Program-made: the position numbers and the translations under genes | Shown here: piece by piece, positions 1 to 7,894 of the stretch | How positions within the stretch are numbered: position 1 is the first letter of the stretch | How the letters are laid out: each line of letters opens with the position of its first letter | NCBI GenBank assembly: GCA_964592255.1 | Contig: CAZQCI010000027.1 | Span: forward strand, 1-22,562 | Direction of reading: 5' to 3' | DNA length: 22,562 nucleotides | DNA from: CAZQCI01 sp964592255 | GTDB taxonomy: Bacteria > UBA10199 > SBBF01 | Notes under the pieces: model-generated | Told to the model about the DNA's origin: nothing | The model's database searches: none | What the model saw: the letters and a program-made list of their open reading frames with translations, nothing else

Positions 1-31
1 CGATTCCGGCCGTCGGCTCATTTAACTTCTT

Positions 32-1123
32 ATGGTTAGGCTCATCAAATCGCGCTCGAAAAAAGTGGGCTTGCCGCCAGGGACTCTGGTTCATATTGGG
101 CAAGGCTCCACCAACCCTATCGAGATCGACTGCTTTGTTTGTAGTCCATCGCATATTCAAGAAAAACTTTTTAAGAAGTCTGATGATTTTTTTGCCTCCG
201 AGTTTTTTACTTCTCCCATTAGCACGGATGATACTCAACTCCTTTGGATTGATGTTGAAGGGGTTCATGACATTGCTTTGATCAAACGTTTGGGAGATCG
301 TTTTGGGATTCACGATCTTGTTTTGGAAGATATCGTTAATACCGACCAGCGCCCCAAGATAGAGGATTTTGGCGATTATATTTATGTCGTCCTCAAGATG
401 CTGCGCTATGACGATCAAAAAAAAGGGATTCAAGCCGAACAGCTTAGTCTTGTTTTTGGACGTGGTTTTCTCATTTCTTTCCAAGAAGGTCATGAAGGGG
501 ATGTGTTCGAGTCGTTGCGGGAACGGCTACGTTCCGCCAAGGGGCACCTACGTATCTTGAAAACCGACTACCTCGCCTATAATATGATCGACATGATCGT
601 GGATCATTATTTTCATATTTTGGAAAAAGTAGGCGAACGCGTGGAAAAAGTGGAAGAGGTAATTATCCAAAATCCTGAACCAACGGCTATGAGTGAAATT
701 CAAGGACTTAAACGTGAGATGATCGCTCTGCGTCGTTCTGTATGGCCTCTTCGTGAAATTTTAGGAGGGTTGGAGCGTATCGACTCCACCCTTATTCATG
801 AAAAAACTCTCTTATATTTTCGGGATGTGTATGATCACACCATCCAAGTGATGGATGCCGTCGAGACTTACCGCGATATTATCTCTGGCATGATCGATAT
901 CTATCTTTCCAGTCAGTCCAATCGGCAAAACGAGGTCATGCGTCTACTCACTGTTTTTGCGACTCTTTTCATGCCCCTGACTTTTATCGTTGGTATTTAT
1001 GGGATGAACTTCGATTTTATGCCCGAAATCCATTTAAAATGGGGATATCCTGCCGTCTGGGTTGTGATGATTGTTCTTTCGGTAGGGATGTTGGCTTTTT
1101 TTAAGCGAAAAAAGTGGTGGTGA
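32..1123 (+). CDS. corA: CorA-family magnesium/cobalt transport protein
   Basis: Inner-membrane pentameric channel for Mg2+ (also Co2+). The 363-residue product has the family layout: a long soluble N-terminal domain rich in charged helices (about residues 1-295), then two membrane segments at the extreme C-terminus (about 302-323 and 339-358). The signature GMN (G324-M325-N326) closes the first of these, inside YGMNF, and a basic FKRKKWW tail follows the second. The N-terminal KKVGLPPGTLVHIG stretch is typical of the CorA subgroup found in many non-enteric bacteria. The ATG at 32 is the first start after an in-frame TAA at 23-25. No Shine-Dalgarno is visible in the 31 bases available, so the promoter lies outside the window. 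The gene converges on gltD with only three bases between the stops and no evident terminator. Family assignment is secure; ion preference is inferred. Confidence 0.95.
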   Translation: MVRLIKSRSKKVGLPPGTLVHIGQGSTNPIEIDCFVCSPSHIQEKLFKKSDDFFASEFFTSPISTDDTQLLWIDVEGVHDIALIKRLGDRFGIHDLVLEDIVNTDQRPKIEDFGDYIYVVLKMLRYDDQKKGIQAEQLSLVFGRGFLISFQEGHEGDVFESLRERLRSAKGHLRILKTDYLAYNMIDMIVDHYFHILEKVGERVEKVEEVIIQNPEPTAMSEIQGLKREMIALRRSVWPLREILGGLERIDSTLIHEKTLLYFRDVYDHTIQVMDAVETYRDIISGMIDIYLSSQSNRQNEVMRLLTVFATLFMPLTFIVGIYGMNFDFMPEIHLKWGYPAVWVVMIVLSVGMLAFFKRKKWW

Positions 1124-1126
1124 ATT

Positions 1127-2560
1127 TTAAGGTAACTCAGTTTCGCCCATCAGAAAAGAATCAATCCCACGAGCGCATTTGCGGCCTTCAGCAATGGCCC
1201 AAACGATGAGGGAAGCTCCTCGATGCGCATCCCCTGCAGCAAAAACACCAGGGAGACTTGTCATGAAATTTCCATCCACTTGAATGTTCTGGCGGGCATC
1301 GACCATAATTTTAGATTGCTCGATGGGGCCTTTCTTTTCGGGAGACACAAAGCCCATAGCTAAGAGCAATAAGTCTACATCCATTTCAAATTCACTTCCG
1401 GGAATTTCCTTCATTTTAACAGGAAAGCCTTTGTCGTTATTTTCCCATTCTAAACGAACGGCATGTAATTTTTTCAAAACACCATTTTCACCCGTGAGTT
1501 TCTTGGTGAGAAGAGAGTATTCCCGTTTGCCGCCTTCCGCATGAGCGGAGGAGGTTCTAAAAACCATGGGCCACTGAGGCCAAGGGTTATGGAGGCTACG
1601 ACTTTCGGGAGGTTGTGGCATTAATTCCAACTGAACAACAGAGGAAGCTCCCTGGCGATGAGCTGTGCCTAAACAGTCAGCTCCGGTATCGCCTCCACCG
1701 AGGATGATCACTTTTTTTCCTTTGGCCGAGATGGCATTTTCAATTTTGTCTCCAGCATTCGCTTTGTTTTGCTGTGTGAGATATTCCATGGCCAAGTGGG
1801 TGCCTTTAAGTTCCCGTCCAGGGACGTTTAAGTCACGGGCTTGGGTGGCCCCAATGCATAATGCCACGGCAGAATAGTTTTTACGTAATTCTTCCAACGA
1901 AATATCAGTACCGATGTTAGCACCGGTTTTAAAGATAACCCCTTCTTCTTCCATTTGCTTCAAACGACGGTCGATGCGGAATTTTTCCATTTTAAAATCA
2001 GGAATACCGTAACGAAGTAGTCCTCCAATACGGCTATCTCGTTCAAGAACGGTGACCTCATGCCCGGCACGCGCTAATTGTTGGGCGCAAGCAAGGCCCG
2101 CAGGGCCGGAGCCGACAACCGCCACTTTTTTTCCTGTTTTTGTTTTGGCAGGTTCTGCTTTAATCCAGCCTTCTTTAAAGGCGTGGTCGATGATGTGAAA
2201 TTCAATGTACTTGATGGTGACCGGTTTTTCGTTAATGCCCAAAACACAAGCCCCTTCGCAGGGTGCTGGACACAGCATACCGGTAAATTCCGGAAAGTTA
2301 TTGGTGGCATGAAGGCGTTCGATCGCTTCGCGCCAACGATCGCGGTAGACTAAATCATTCCATTCCGGAATGTAATTTCCTAAGGGACAGCCTTTGTTGC
2401 AAAAAGGAATGCCGCAATCCATACAGCGCGCGCCTTGAATTTTAAGGCGATCTTCTGGAAAAGTGGCATACACTTCTTTGTAATCTTGAACCCGTGTCGG
2501 AACGGGCCGTTCTGGCCAGCTCTCCCGCGGATATTCCATAAATCCTGTCGTTTTTCCCAT
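1127..2560 (-). CDS. gltD: Glutamate synthase (NADPH) small (beta) subunit
   Basis: Beta subunit of NADPH-GOGAT. It oxidises NADPH at FAD and passes electrons through [4Fe-4S] clusters to the large subunit, for reductive conversion of 2-oxoglutarate plus glutamine to two glutamates. The 477-residue product has the expected order: N-terminal cysteine clusters for Fe-S centres (C46-x2-C49-x4-C54-x3-C58, and C97-x3-C101-x3-C105), an FAD-binding Rossmann motif VVGSGPAGL (about 148-156), and a second dinucleotide motif GGGDTG (288-293) for NADPH. A late GD motif (AAGDAHRG) matches the family's C-terminal FAD contact. The start is decided by the junction with gltB: gltB ends TAA, then one T, then this ATG. 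A GGAG Shine-Dalgarno lies within the last gltB codons, so the two are almost certainly co-transcribed and translationally coupled. Confidence 0.97.
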   Translation of the reverse strand: MGKTTGFMEYPRESWPERPVPTRVQDYKEVYATFPEDRLKIQGARCMDCGIPFCNKGCPLGNYIPEWNDLVYRDRWREAIERLHATNNFPEFTGMLCPAPCEGACVLGINEKPVTIKYIEFHIIDHAFKEGWIKAEPAKTKTGKKVAVVGSGPAGLACAQQLARAGHEVTVLERDSRIGGLLRYGIPDFKMEKFRIDRRLKQMEEEGVIFKTGANIGTDISLEELRKNYSAVALCIGATQARDLNVPGRELKGTHLAMEYLTQQNKANAGDKIENAISAKGKKVIILGGGDTGADCLGTAHRQGASSVVQLELMPQPPESRSLHNPWPQWPMVFRTSSAHAEGGKREYSLLTKKLTGENGVLKKLHAVRLEWENNDKGFPVKMKEIPGSEFEMDVDLLLLAMGFVSPEKKGPIEQSKIMVDARQNIQVDGNFMTSLPGVFAAGDAHRGASLIVWAIAEGRKCARGIDSFLMGETELP

Positions 2561-2561
2561 A

Positions 2562-5500
2562 TTATACTCCGTACATCGCTACTTCTTCAGAAATACCCAG
2601 TTCTTTCATTTTTTTCCGGACTTCCACCAAAGCTTTTTTGTAATCTTTAGGCATCACCTTGACGAAATGGGTGAGGGCCGTGTTGAAGTTGTCAAAAATT
2701 TTCTTGGAGACTGTGCTGCCTGTATACCGGGTATGGTTTTGAAGTAATTTTTTGATCAAAGCCAAGTCTTCTTCGTCGTGCACAGCTTCTAGGTCTACCA
2801 TGGTGGGGTTACAATTTTTGCTAAACTGTCCATCGGCGTCATAAATATAAGCCACACCACCGCTCATTCCAGCTGCAAAATTTCGTCCGGTTTTACCCAA
2901 AACTAAAACACGTCCACCGGTCATGTATTCACAACCATGATCGCCAACGCCTTCCACTACAGTATGCACGCCACTATTACGCACGCAAAAACGTTCGCCC
3001 GCAATACCACGGAAATAAGCTTCGCCACTGGTGGCTCCGTAGAGAACCACATTACCGATGAGAATGTTGTTTTCCGGAACTAACGGAGATGTTTTTGGGG
3101 GGAAGATGATGATTTTTCCACCCGAAAGACCTTTGCCGACGTAATCGTTGGCATCCCCTTCAAGAGTTAAGGTGATTCCTTTGGGAACAAACGCACCGAA
3201 ACTTTGGCCAGCCGAACCGGAAAATTTAATATTGATCGTATCGTCTGGTAGACCGGCACGTCCATATTTTCGGGTCAATTCGCTTCCAAGCATGGCACCC
3301 GTTGTGCGGTCGACATTGCGGATAGAGGAGGTGATGTCAACTTTAGCTCCTGATTCCAAAGCAGGTTTGGCTTGTGTGATTAATTTTCGATCTAACACAC
3401 TATCGATATTGTGATCCTGCTTGGTGACTCGACGAGTGGCAACATTTGGGCCAACTTCAGGGCGATAAAAAATAGAGCTTAAATCAATGCCTCGAGCCTT
3501 CCAATGTTGGAGGGCTTTGTTCATGTCTAAAAGATCAGATCGTCCGACCATCTCATCAAGAGTTTTAAAGCCGAGCTCTGCCATGATTTCACGCAATTCT
3601 TCGGCTATAAAAAAGAGAAAGTTAATGACAGCTTCCGGTTGTCCGGTGAATTTTTTACGTAGCACAGGATCTTGAGTGGCTACACCCACAGGGCATGTGT
3701 TCAAATGACAGACCCGCATCATGATGCAACCCATGGTGATGAGTGGGGCGCTGGAAAAACCAAATTCTTCCGCTCCTAATAAAGCACCGATAGCGACATC
3801 GCGGCCTGTTTTTAATTGGCCATCCACTTCAATCACGATGCGGTCACGCAAGTTATTCATCACTAGTACTTGTTGAGTTTCCGCCAAACCTAATTCCCAC
3901 GGTCCACCGGCATGTTTGATGCTGGTTTCCGGGGATGCCCCGGTGCCTCCATCATGTCCGGCGATTAATACTAAATCGGCATGGGCTTTGGCCACACCAG
4001 CGGCCACTGTGCCTACGCCTACTTCCGATACAAGCTTAACGCTGATGTCGGCCTGAGGGTTGGCATTTTTAAGGTCAAAAATTAATTGAGCCAAATCTTC
4101 AATGGAATAAATATCGTGATGCGGAGGAGGGGAAATAAGCCCCACACCGGGTGTTGAAAAACGGACCTTGGCAATCCAGGGATATACTTTGCCTCCAGGG
4201 AGTTGGCCTCCCTCGCCGGGTTTGGCACCCTGGGCAATCTTAATTTGAATTTCACGAGCCGAAACTAAATACTCACTGGTCACTCCAAATCGTCCGCTGG
4301 CGACTTGTTTAATAGCACTCTTTTTTGAATCGCCATTAGGCAGAGGAGTAAAACGAGCCGGATCTTCTCCTCCTTCACCCGTATTGGATTTACCGCCAAT
4401 GCGGTTCATGGCAATGGCTAGGGTTTCGTGAGCCTCTTTACTGATACTGCCGTAAGACATAGCCCCTGTTTTGAAGCGTTTGACAATTTCTTTGGCCGGT
4501 TCCACTTGGGCAATAGGGATGGAACCTTTTGGATTCTTTTTAAACTCCATAAGGCCGCGCAGTGTGGCCAATGTTTGGCTGTTATTGTTGATTAAAGCAG
4601 AATATTTTTTAAACTCTTCAAAACTGCCGATGCTGGTGGAGTATTGAAGTTGTGCCACTGTTTCCGGGTTGAACATGTGTTTTTCCCCGTCTACACGCCA
4701 GTGGTATTGGCCACCCCAATCGGGCTCTGGATGGTGGCTTACTCTTTTGGGAAACGCTTTGTGATGCCGCAATAAAGTTTCTTTACAAATGACATCCAGC
4801 CCCACACCTTGAATACGTGATGCGGTGTGGGTGAAGTATTTATCGATGAGCTCTTTGTTGAGACCAATAGCTTCAAAAATTTGAGCACCCCGGTAACTTT
4901 GAATGGTGGAAATGCCCATTTTGGACATTACTTTCACAATCCCTTTTTTCACAGCTTTGATGTAGCGGGTTACCGCCGTTTGATGATCGATGCCGTTAAG
5001 GTTTCCGTTGCGGATTAAATCATCAAAAGTTTCAAAAGCCAGATACGGATTAACGGCTCCAGCACCGTAACCGACAAGCAGGGCAAAATGATGGACTTCA
5101 TGTGGTTCACCCGATTCGACAATTAAGCCGACGCGTGTACGCATGCCTTTGCGAACTAAATAGTGATGGAGCCCTGCTGTCGCTAATAAGCTAGGAATGG
5201 GAGCAAAGGTGTCGTTAACTCCACGATCAGAAAGAATAAGGATGTTGCAACCCTGGTTGATGGATTCTTCCGCTTTGTAAAACAGTTCGTCAAGGGCGCG
5301 GCTAAGACCTTTTTCTCCATCGCTTGCCTTAAACAACATGGGAAGCACACACGACTTGAAACCGTTGTATGGCTTGTCGGCTAATTGCTTAAAGCGGGCC
5401 ATTTCGTCATTATCCAAAATAGGGTTGGATAATTTAATGTGATGGCAGCTTTCAGCTGTGGGTTTTAGCAAGTTTTTTTCAGGTCCAATGGTGGTTTCTA

Positions 5501-7184
5501 CACTGGTGACTAATTCTTCACGGATGGCATCCAGTGGAGGGTTGGTGACTTGAGCAAACAATTGTTTGAAATACGGAAATAAAGTTTGGGGTCGTTCCGA
5601 CAACACGGCCAGAGGGGCATCATTACCCATAGATCCCGTGGCTTCTTCGCCATTCAAGGCCATGGGGGTCATGAGCATACGGATGGCTTCTTTGGTATAG
5701 CCGAAGAAAATCTGACGGCGAGCCACCGTATCGTGATCCGGCTCCGGAAGGTGAGGGGAAGCCGGCAAGTCTTTTAGTTCCATCAAATTATTTTTAAGCC
5801 AAGTGCCGTAAGGTTGGGCTGTAGCTAAGGCTTGTTTGATTTCGGTATCGTCAACGATACGACCAGCCTTCATATCCACTAAAAACATTTTACCTGGCTG
5901 AAGGCGGCCTTTGAGAATCACTTTTTCGGGAGCAATGTCGAGTACTCCTACTTCTGAAGCCATAATGACCAAATCGTCGGAGGTGACATAATAACGAGAG
6001 GGTCTTAAACCATTTCTGTCGAGAACGGCCCCCATCATGGTACCATCGGTAAAAGCGATCGAGGCGGGTCCATCCCACGGCTCCATCAGGCAGGCATGGT
6101 ATTGGTAAAAATCCTTTTTTTCTTGGGACATGCTTTCGTGTCCGCTCCAGGCTTCTGGGATCATCATCATCACGGCATGAGGTAGCGAGTAACCGGCCAT
6201 GGTTAGCATTTCCAAGGCATTATCAAAACCAGCCGAATCGGATCCGCCTTCACGAGTGACGGGCAGAACTTTTTTGATTTCGGACCCAAAAATATCCGAT
6301 TCGAAAAGAGCTTCGCGAGCCCGCATCCAGTTCACATTTCCACGTAAAGTATTAATTTCACCATTGTGTGCAATATATCGAAAAGGATGGGAAAGTTCCC
6401 AGTTTGGAAAAGTGTTTGTTGAAAAGCGAGAGTGGACCAAGGCCAAAGCAGATACCATCGTTTCGTCATTTAAATCTGGAAAGAAAGGACGAAGCTGGTC
6501 GGAATTAAGCATCCCTTTATAAATAAGAGTACGGCAAGATAAAGAAGGAATATAGAACTGCTCATGGTTTTTAAACCCTGAATGACGGATAGCATTTTCA
6601 AACGATTTACGGATAACACAGAGGCGTCGTTCAAAGTTTAATGGGTCTCGTGCGGAAGGGGCCCCTGGCAGACCCACTCCTTTATCGCCTAGTGCAATAA
6701 AAAATTGTTTCATGATGGGCATACCCCGTTTAGCGGTAGCCCCGATCATGGAACTGTCTAAAGGAACAAGACGCCAGCCTAAAAACTTCTGACCTTGTTC
6801 TTCTGTAATTTTTTTGAGTAAATTTTCCCCGAGTTCGGCTTCTTTTTTATCCTGAGGGGTAAAAAGAGTTCCCACCCCGTATTCTCCTTCTGGGGGTAGG
6901 GCCATTCCTAGCTTTTGGGTTTCTTTTACAAGAAAAGCGTGTGGAATTTGCATTAAAATTCCTGCGCCGTCGCCGGTATTGGTTTCGCAGCCACAGGCTC
7001 CGCGGTGGCCTAGATGCTCCAAAATAGTGGCGGCTTGGGTGATGATCTCGTGGGATTTTTTCCCTTTCATCTGGACCACAAACCCTACGCCACAGGCATC
7101 GTGCTCAAAGCTTGGTTGATACAGGCCTTTTTGGGAGGCTTGCTTCAATGAGGTCTGTTTTAAAAAATGTGTTTTTTCTTCCAT
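2562..7184 (-). CDS. gltB: Glutamate synthase (NADPH) large (alpha) subunit
   Basis: Alpha subunit of bacterial glutamate synthase, the central enzyme of ammonia assimilation with glutamine synthetase. The 1540 residues match the family's usual size. An N-terminal class II glutamine amidotransferase domain begins at C31 (HDACGVGF), implying removal of a propeptide of about 30 residues to expose the catalytic cysteine. The central region and the FMN-binding synthase domain follow, with the PPPHHDIYSIEDL and GHDGGTGASP stretches. The [3Fe-4S] ligands are C1153, C1159 and C1164 in GCIMMRVCHLNTCPVG, with the classic 6/5 spacing. The C-terminal part is the glycine-rich beta-helix (GNVVLYGATSGEAYFRG). 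The gene leads the gltBD operon. No clear Shine-Dalgarno precedes the ATG. The upstream intergenic region shared with marC holds a small hairpin and a weak promoter candidate. Confidence 0.98.
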   Translation of the reverse strand: MEEKTHFLKQTSLKQASQKGLYQPSFEHDACGVGFVVQMKGKKSHEIITQAATILEHLGHRGACGCETNTGDGAGILMQIPHAFLVKETQKLGMALPPEGEYGVGTLFTPQDKKEAELGENLLKKITEEQGQKFLGWRLVPLDSSMIGATAKRGMPIMKQFFIALGDKGVGLPGAPSARDPLNFERRLCVIRKSFENAIRHSGFKNHEQFYIPSLSCRTLIYKGMLNSDQLRPFFPDLNDETMVSALALVHSRFSTNTFPNWELSHPFRYIAHNGEINTLRGNVNWMRAREALFESDIFGSEIKKVLPVTREGGSDSAGFDNALEMLTMAGYSLPHAVMMMIPEAWSGHESMSQEKKDFYQYHACLMEPWDGPASIAFTDGTMMGAVLDRNGLRPSRYYVTSDDLVIMASEVGVLDIAPEKVILKGRLQPGKMFLVDMKAGRIVDDTEIKQALATAQPYGTWLKNNLMELKDLPASPHLPEPDHDTVARRQIFFGYTKEAIRMLMTPMALNGEEATGSMGNDAPLAVLSERPQTLFPYFKQLFAQVTNPPLDAIREELVTSVETTIGPEKNLLKPTAESCHHIKLSNPILDNDEMARFKQLADKPYNGFKSCVLPMLFKASDGEKGLSRALDELFYKAEESINQGCNILILSDRGVNDTFAPIPSLLATAGLHHYLVRKGMRTRVGLIVESGEPHEVHHFALLVGYGAGAVNPYLAFETFDDLIRNGNLNGIDHQTAVTRYIKAVKKGIVKVMSKMGISTIQSYRGAQIFEAIGLNKELIDKYFTHTASRIQGVGLDVICKETLLRHHKAFPKRVSHHPEPDWGGQYHWRVDGEKHMFNPETVAQLQYSTSIGSFEEFKKYSALINNNSQTLATLRGLMEFKKNPKGSIPIAQVEPAKEIVKRFKTGAMSYGSISKEAHETLAIAMNRIGGKSNTGEGGEDPARFTPLPNGDSKKSAIKQVASGRFGVTSEYLVSAREIQIKIAQGAKPGEGGQLPGGKVYPWIAKVRFSTPGVGLISPPPHHDIYSIEDLAQLIFDLKNANPQADISVKLVSEVGVGTVAAGVAKAHADLVLIAGHDGGTGASPETSIKHAGGPWELGLAETQQVLVMNNLRDRIVIEVDGQLKTGRDVAIGALLGAEEFGFSSAPLITMGCIMMRVCHLNTCPVGVATQDPVLRKKFTGQPEAVINFLFFIAEELREIMAELGFKTLDEMVGRSDLLDMNKALQHWKARGIDLSSIFYRPEVGPNVATRRVTKQDHNIDSVLDRKLITQAKPALESGAKVDITSSIRNVDRTTGAMLGSELTRKYGRAGLPDDTINIKFSGSAGQSFGAFVPKGITLTLEGDANDYVGKGLSGGKIIIFPPKTSPLVPENNILIGNVVLYGATSGEAYFRGIAGERFCVRNSGVHTVVEGVGDHGCEYMTGGRVLVLGKTGRNFAAGMSGGVAYIYDADGQFSKNCNPTMVDLEAVHDEEDLALIKKLLQNHTRYTGSTVSKKIFDNFNTALTHFVKVMPKDYKKALVEVRKKMKELGISEEVAMYGV

Positions 7185-7202
7185 AAATTATTCGTGTCAA
7201 TA

Positions 7203-7223
7203 ACCCCCCTTTTTAGGCGGGGT
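7203..7223 (-). promoter_or_regulatory. Small GC-rich hairpin in the gltB leader
   Basis: An imperfect inverted repeat lies 19-39 bases upstream of gltB. ACCCC pairs with GGGGT and CCT with AGG around a TTTT loop, with one bulged C at 7218. A weak sigma-70-like pair for gltB (TTGAAA at 7256-7251, an 18-base spacer, TATGGT at 7232-7227, read on the minus strand) would start transcription close to this hairpin. It could be an operator or a 5' end structure; nothing in the sequence shows which. Confidence 0.25.
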
Positions 7224-7245
7224 GACACCATATCCTAAACTTTTT

Positions 7246-7274
7246 TTGGATTTCAAGACCTTTATTGATATAGT
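7246..7274 (+). promoter_or_regulatory. Candidate sigma-70 promoter for marC
   Basis: TTGGAT (7246-7251) and TATAGT (7269-7274) are separated by 17 bases, the preferred sigma-70 spacing. The -10 box ends only six bases before the marC ATG at 7281, so transcription would begin at or next to the start codon. No Shine-Dalgarno is present. Either the transcript is leaderless or the real promoter lies further upstream. Confidence 0.35.
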
Positions 7275-7280
7275 TATCAG

Positions 7281-7862
7281 ATGCATTATGTTGAAACCTT
7301 TCTTTTAGCTTTTATTCCCCTTTTTGTAGCGGTGGATCCTATTGGTTTAACATCTTTATTTCTTGTATTATCCCGCGATATTCCTGTGGGTCGACGGCAC
7401 AAAATAGCCAATCAGTCTGTTCTTACGGCGGCCCTTGTGACTGTTGGGTTTATGTTTTTAGGACAATTTATTTTTAAGGCGCTAGGGATTAGCATTGCTG
7501 ATTTTCAAATTGCCGGAGGTTTTATTTTATTAGGGCATGCTCTCTACGATATGTTGGTGGACCCACAGGTGAAAAAGCCTCTTAATGAAGAATTTGGTGT
7601 TGTGCCCTTGGGGCTTCCGCTTATTGCAGGGCCTGCGACACTGACTACGGTACTGGTTCTCACCAATTCAGTCGGCATTCCCATGACAATTGTGGCTTTG
7701 GGGATGAATTTAGTTTTAACCAACCTAGGTTTTCGTCAAAGCCAACGATTGCAAAATTTTTTGGGTAGAAGTGGGTTGCGTGCACTCTCTCAAATTATTG
7801 CCCTTCTTTTGGTGGCTATTGCCATCAACATGATTCGTCGAGGAATTCAGTCTCTAAGTTAG
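7281..7862 (+). CDS. MarC-family integral membrane protein
   Basis: A 193-residue, very hydrophobic protein of the MarC/UPF0056 family, predicted to have six membrane segments in the inner membrane. Family features are the N-terminal FLLAFIPLFVAVDPIG stretch, the AGGFILLGHALYDML stretch in the third segment, and the PLGLPLIAGPATLTT loop near the middle. Length is close to the usual 200-220 residues. The family has no firmly established substrate, and the original link to multiple antibiotic resistance has not held up, so no function is proposed. The gene is divergent from gltB. The following giant gene starts 32 bases after its stop but appears to have its own promoter, so the two need not form an operon. 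Confidence 0.9.
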   Translation: MHYVETFLLAFIPLFVAVDPIGLTSLFLVLSRDIPVGRRHKIANQSVLTAALVTVGFMFLGQFIFKALGISIADFQIAGGFILLGHALYDMLVDPQVKKPLNEEFGVVPLGLPLIAGPATLTTVLVLTNSVGIPMTIVALGMNLVLTNLGFRQSQRLQNFLGRSGLRALSQIIALLLVAIAINMIRRGIQSLS

Positions 7863-7888
7863 CAACTTTTTTAGCCTTTTGGCGATAA
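7862..7888 (+). promoter_or_regulatory. Sigma-28-like promoter motif, copy 1
   Basis: GCAACTTT (7862-7869), 11 bases, GGCGATAA (7881-7888), ending six bases before the ATG of the 1897-residue protein. Two other copies with identical spacing precede the other two large unknown genes (13596-13622 and 21188-21214). The layout matches the known FliA/sigma-28 consensus TAAAGTTT-N11-GCCGATAA: exact spacing, an invariant CGATAA in the -10 box, and partial agreement at -35. No Shine-Dalgarno lies between motif and start codon. Function as a promoter is inferred. Confidence 0.6.
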
Positions 7889-7894
7889 CCCAGC

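Noticed and set aside
1124..1126. Terminator between corA and gltD
   Set aside because: Only three bases separate the convergent stops and no hairpin with a T-run is visible nearby.
7195..7200. Perfect TTGACA (minus strand) just upstream of gltB
   Set aside because: It lies 10 bases before the ATG, so its -10 box would fall inside the coding sequence, where none is seen.
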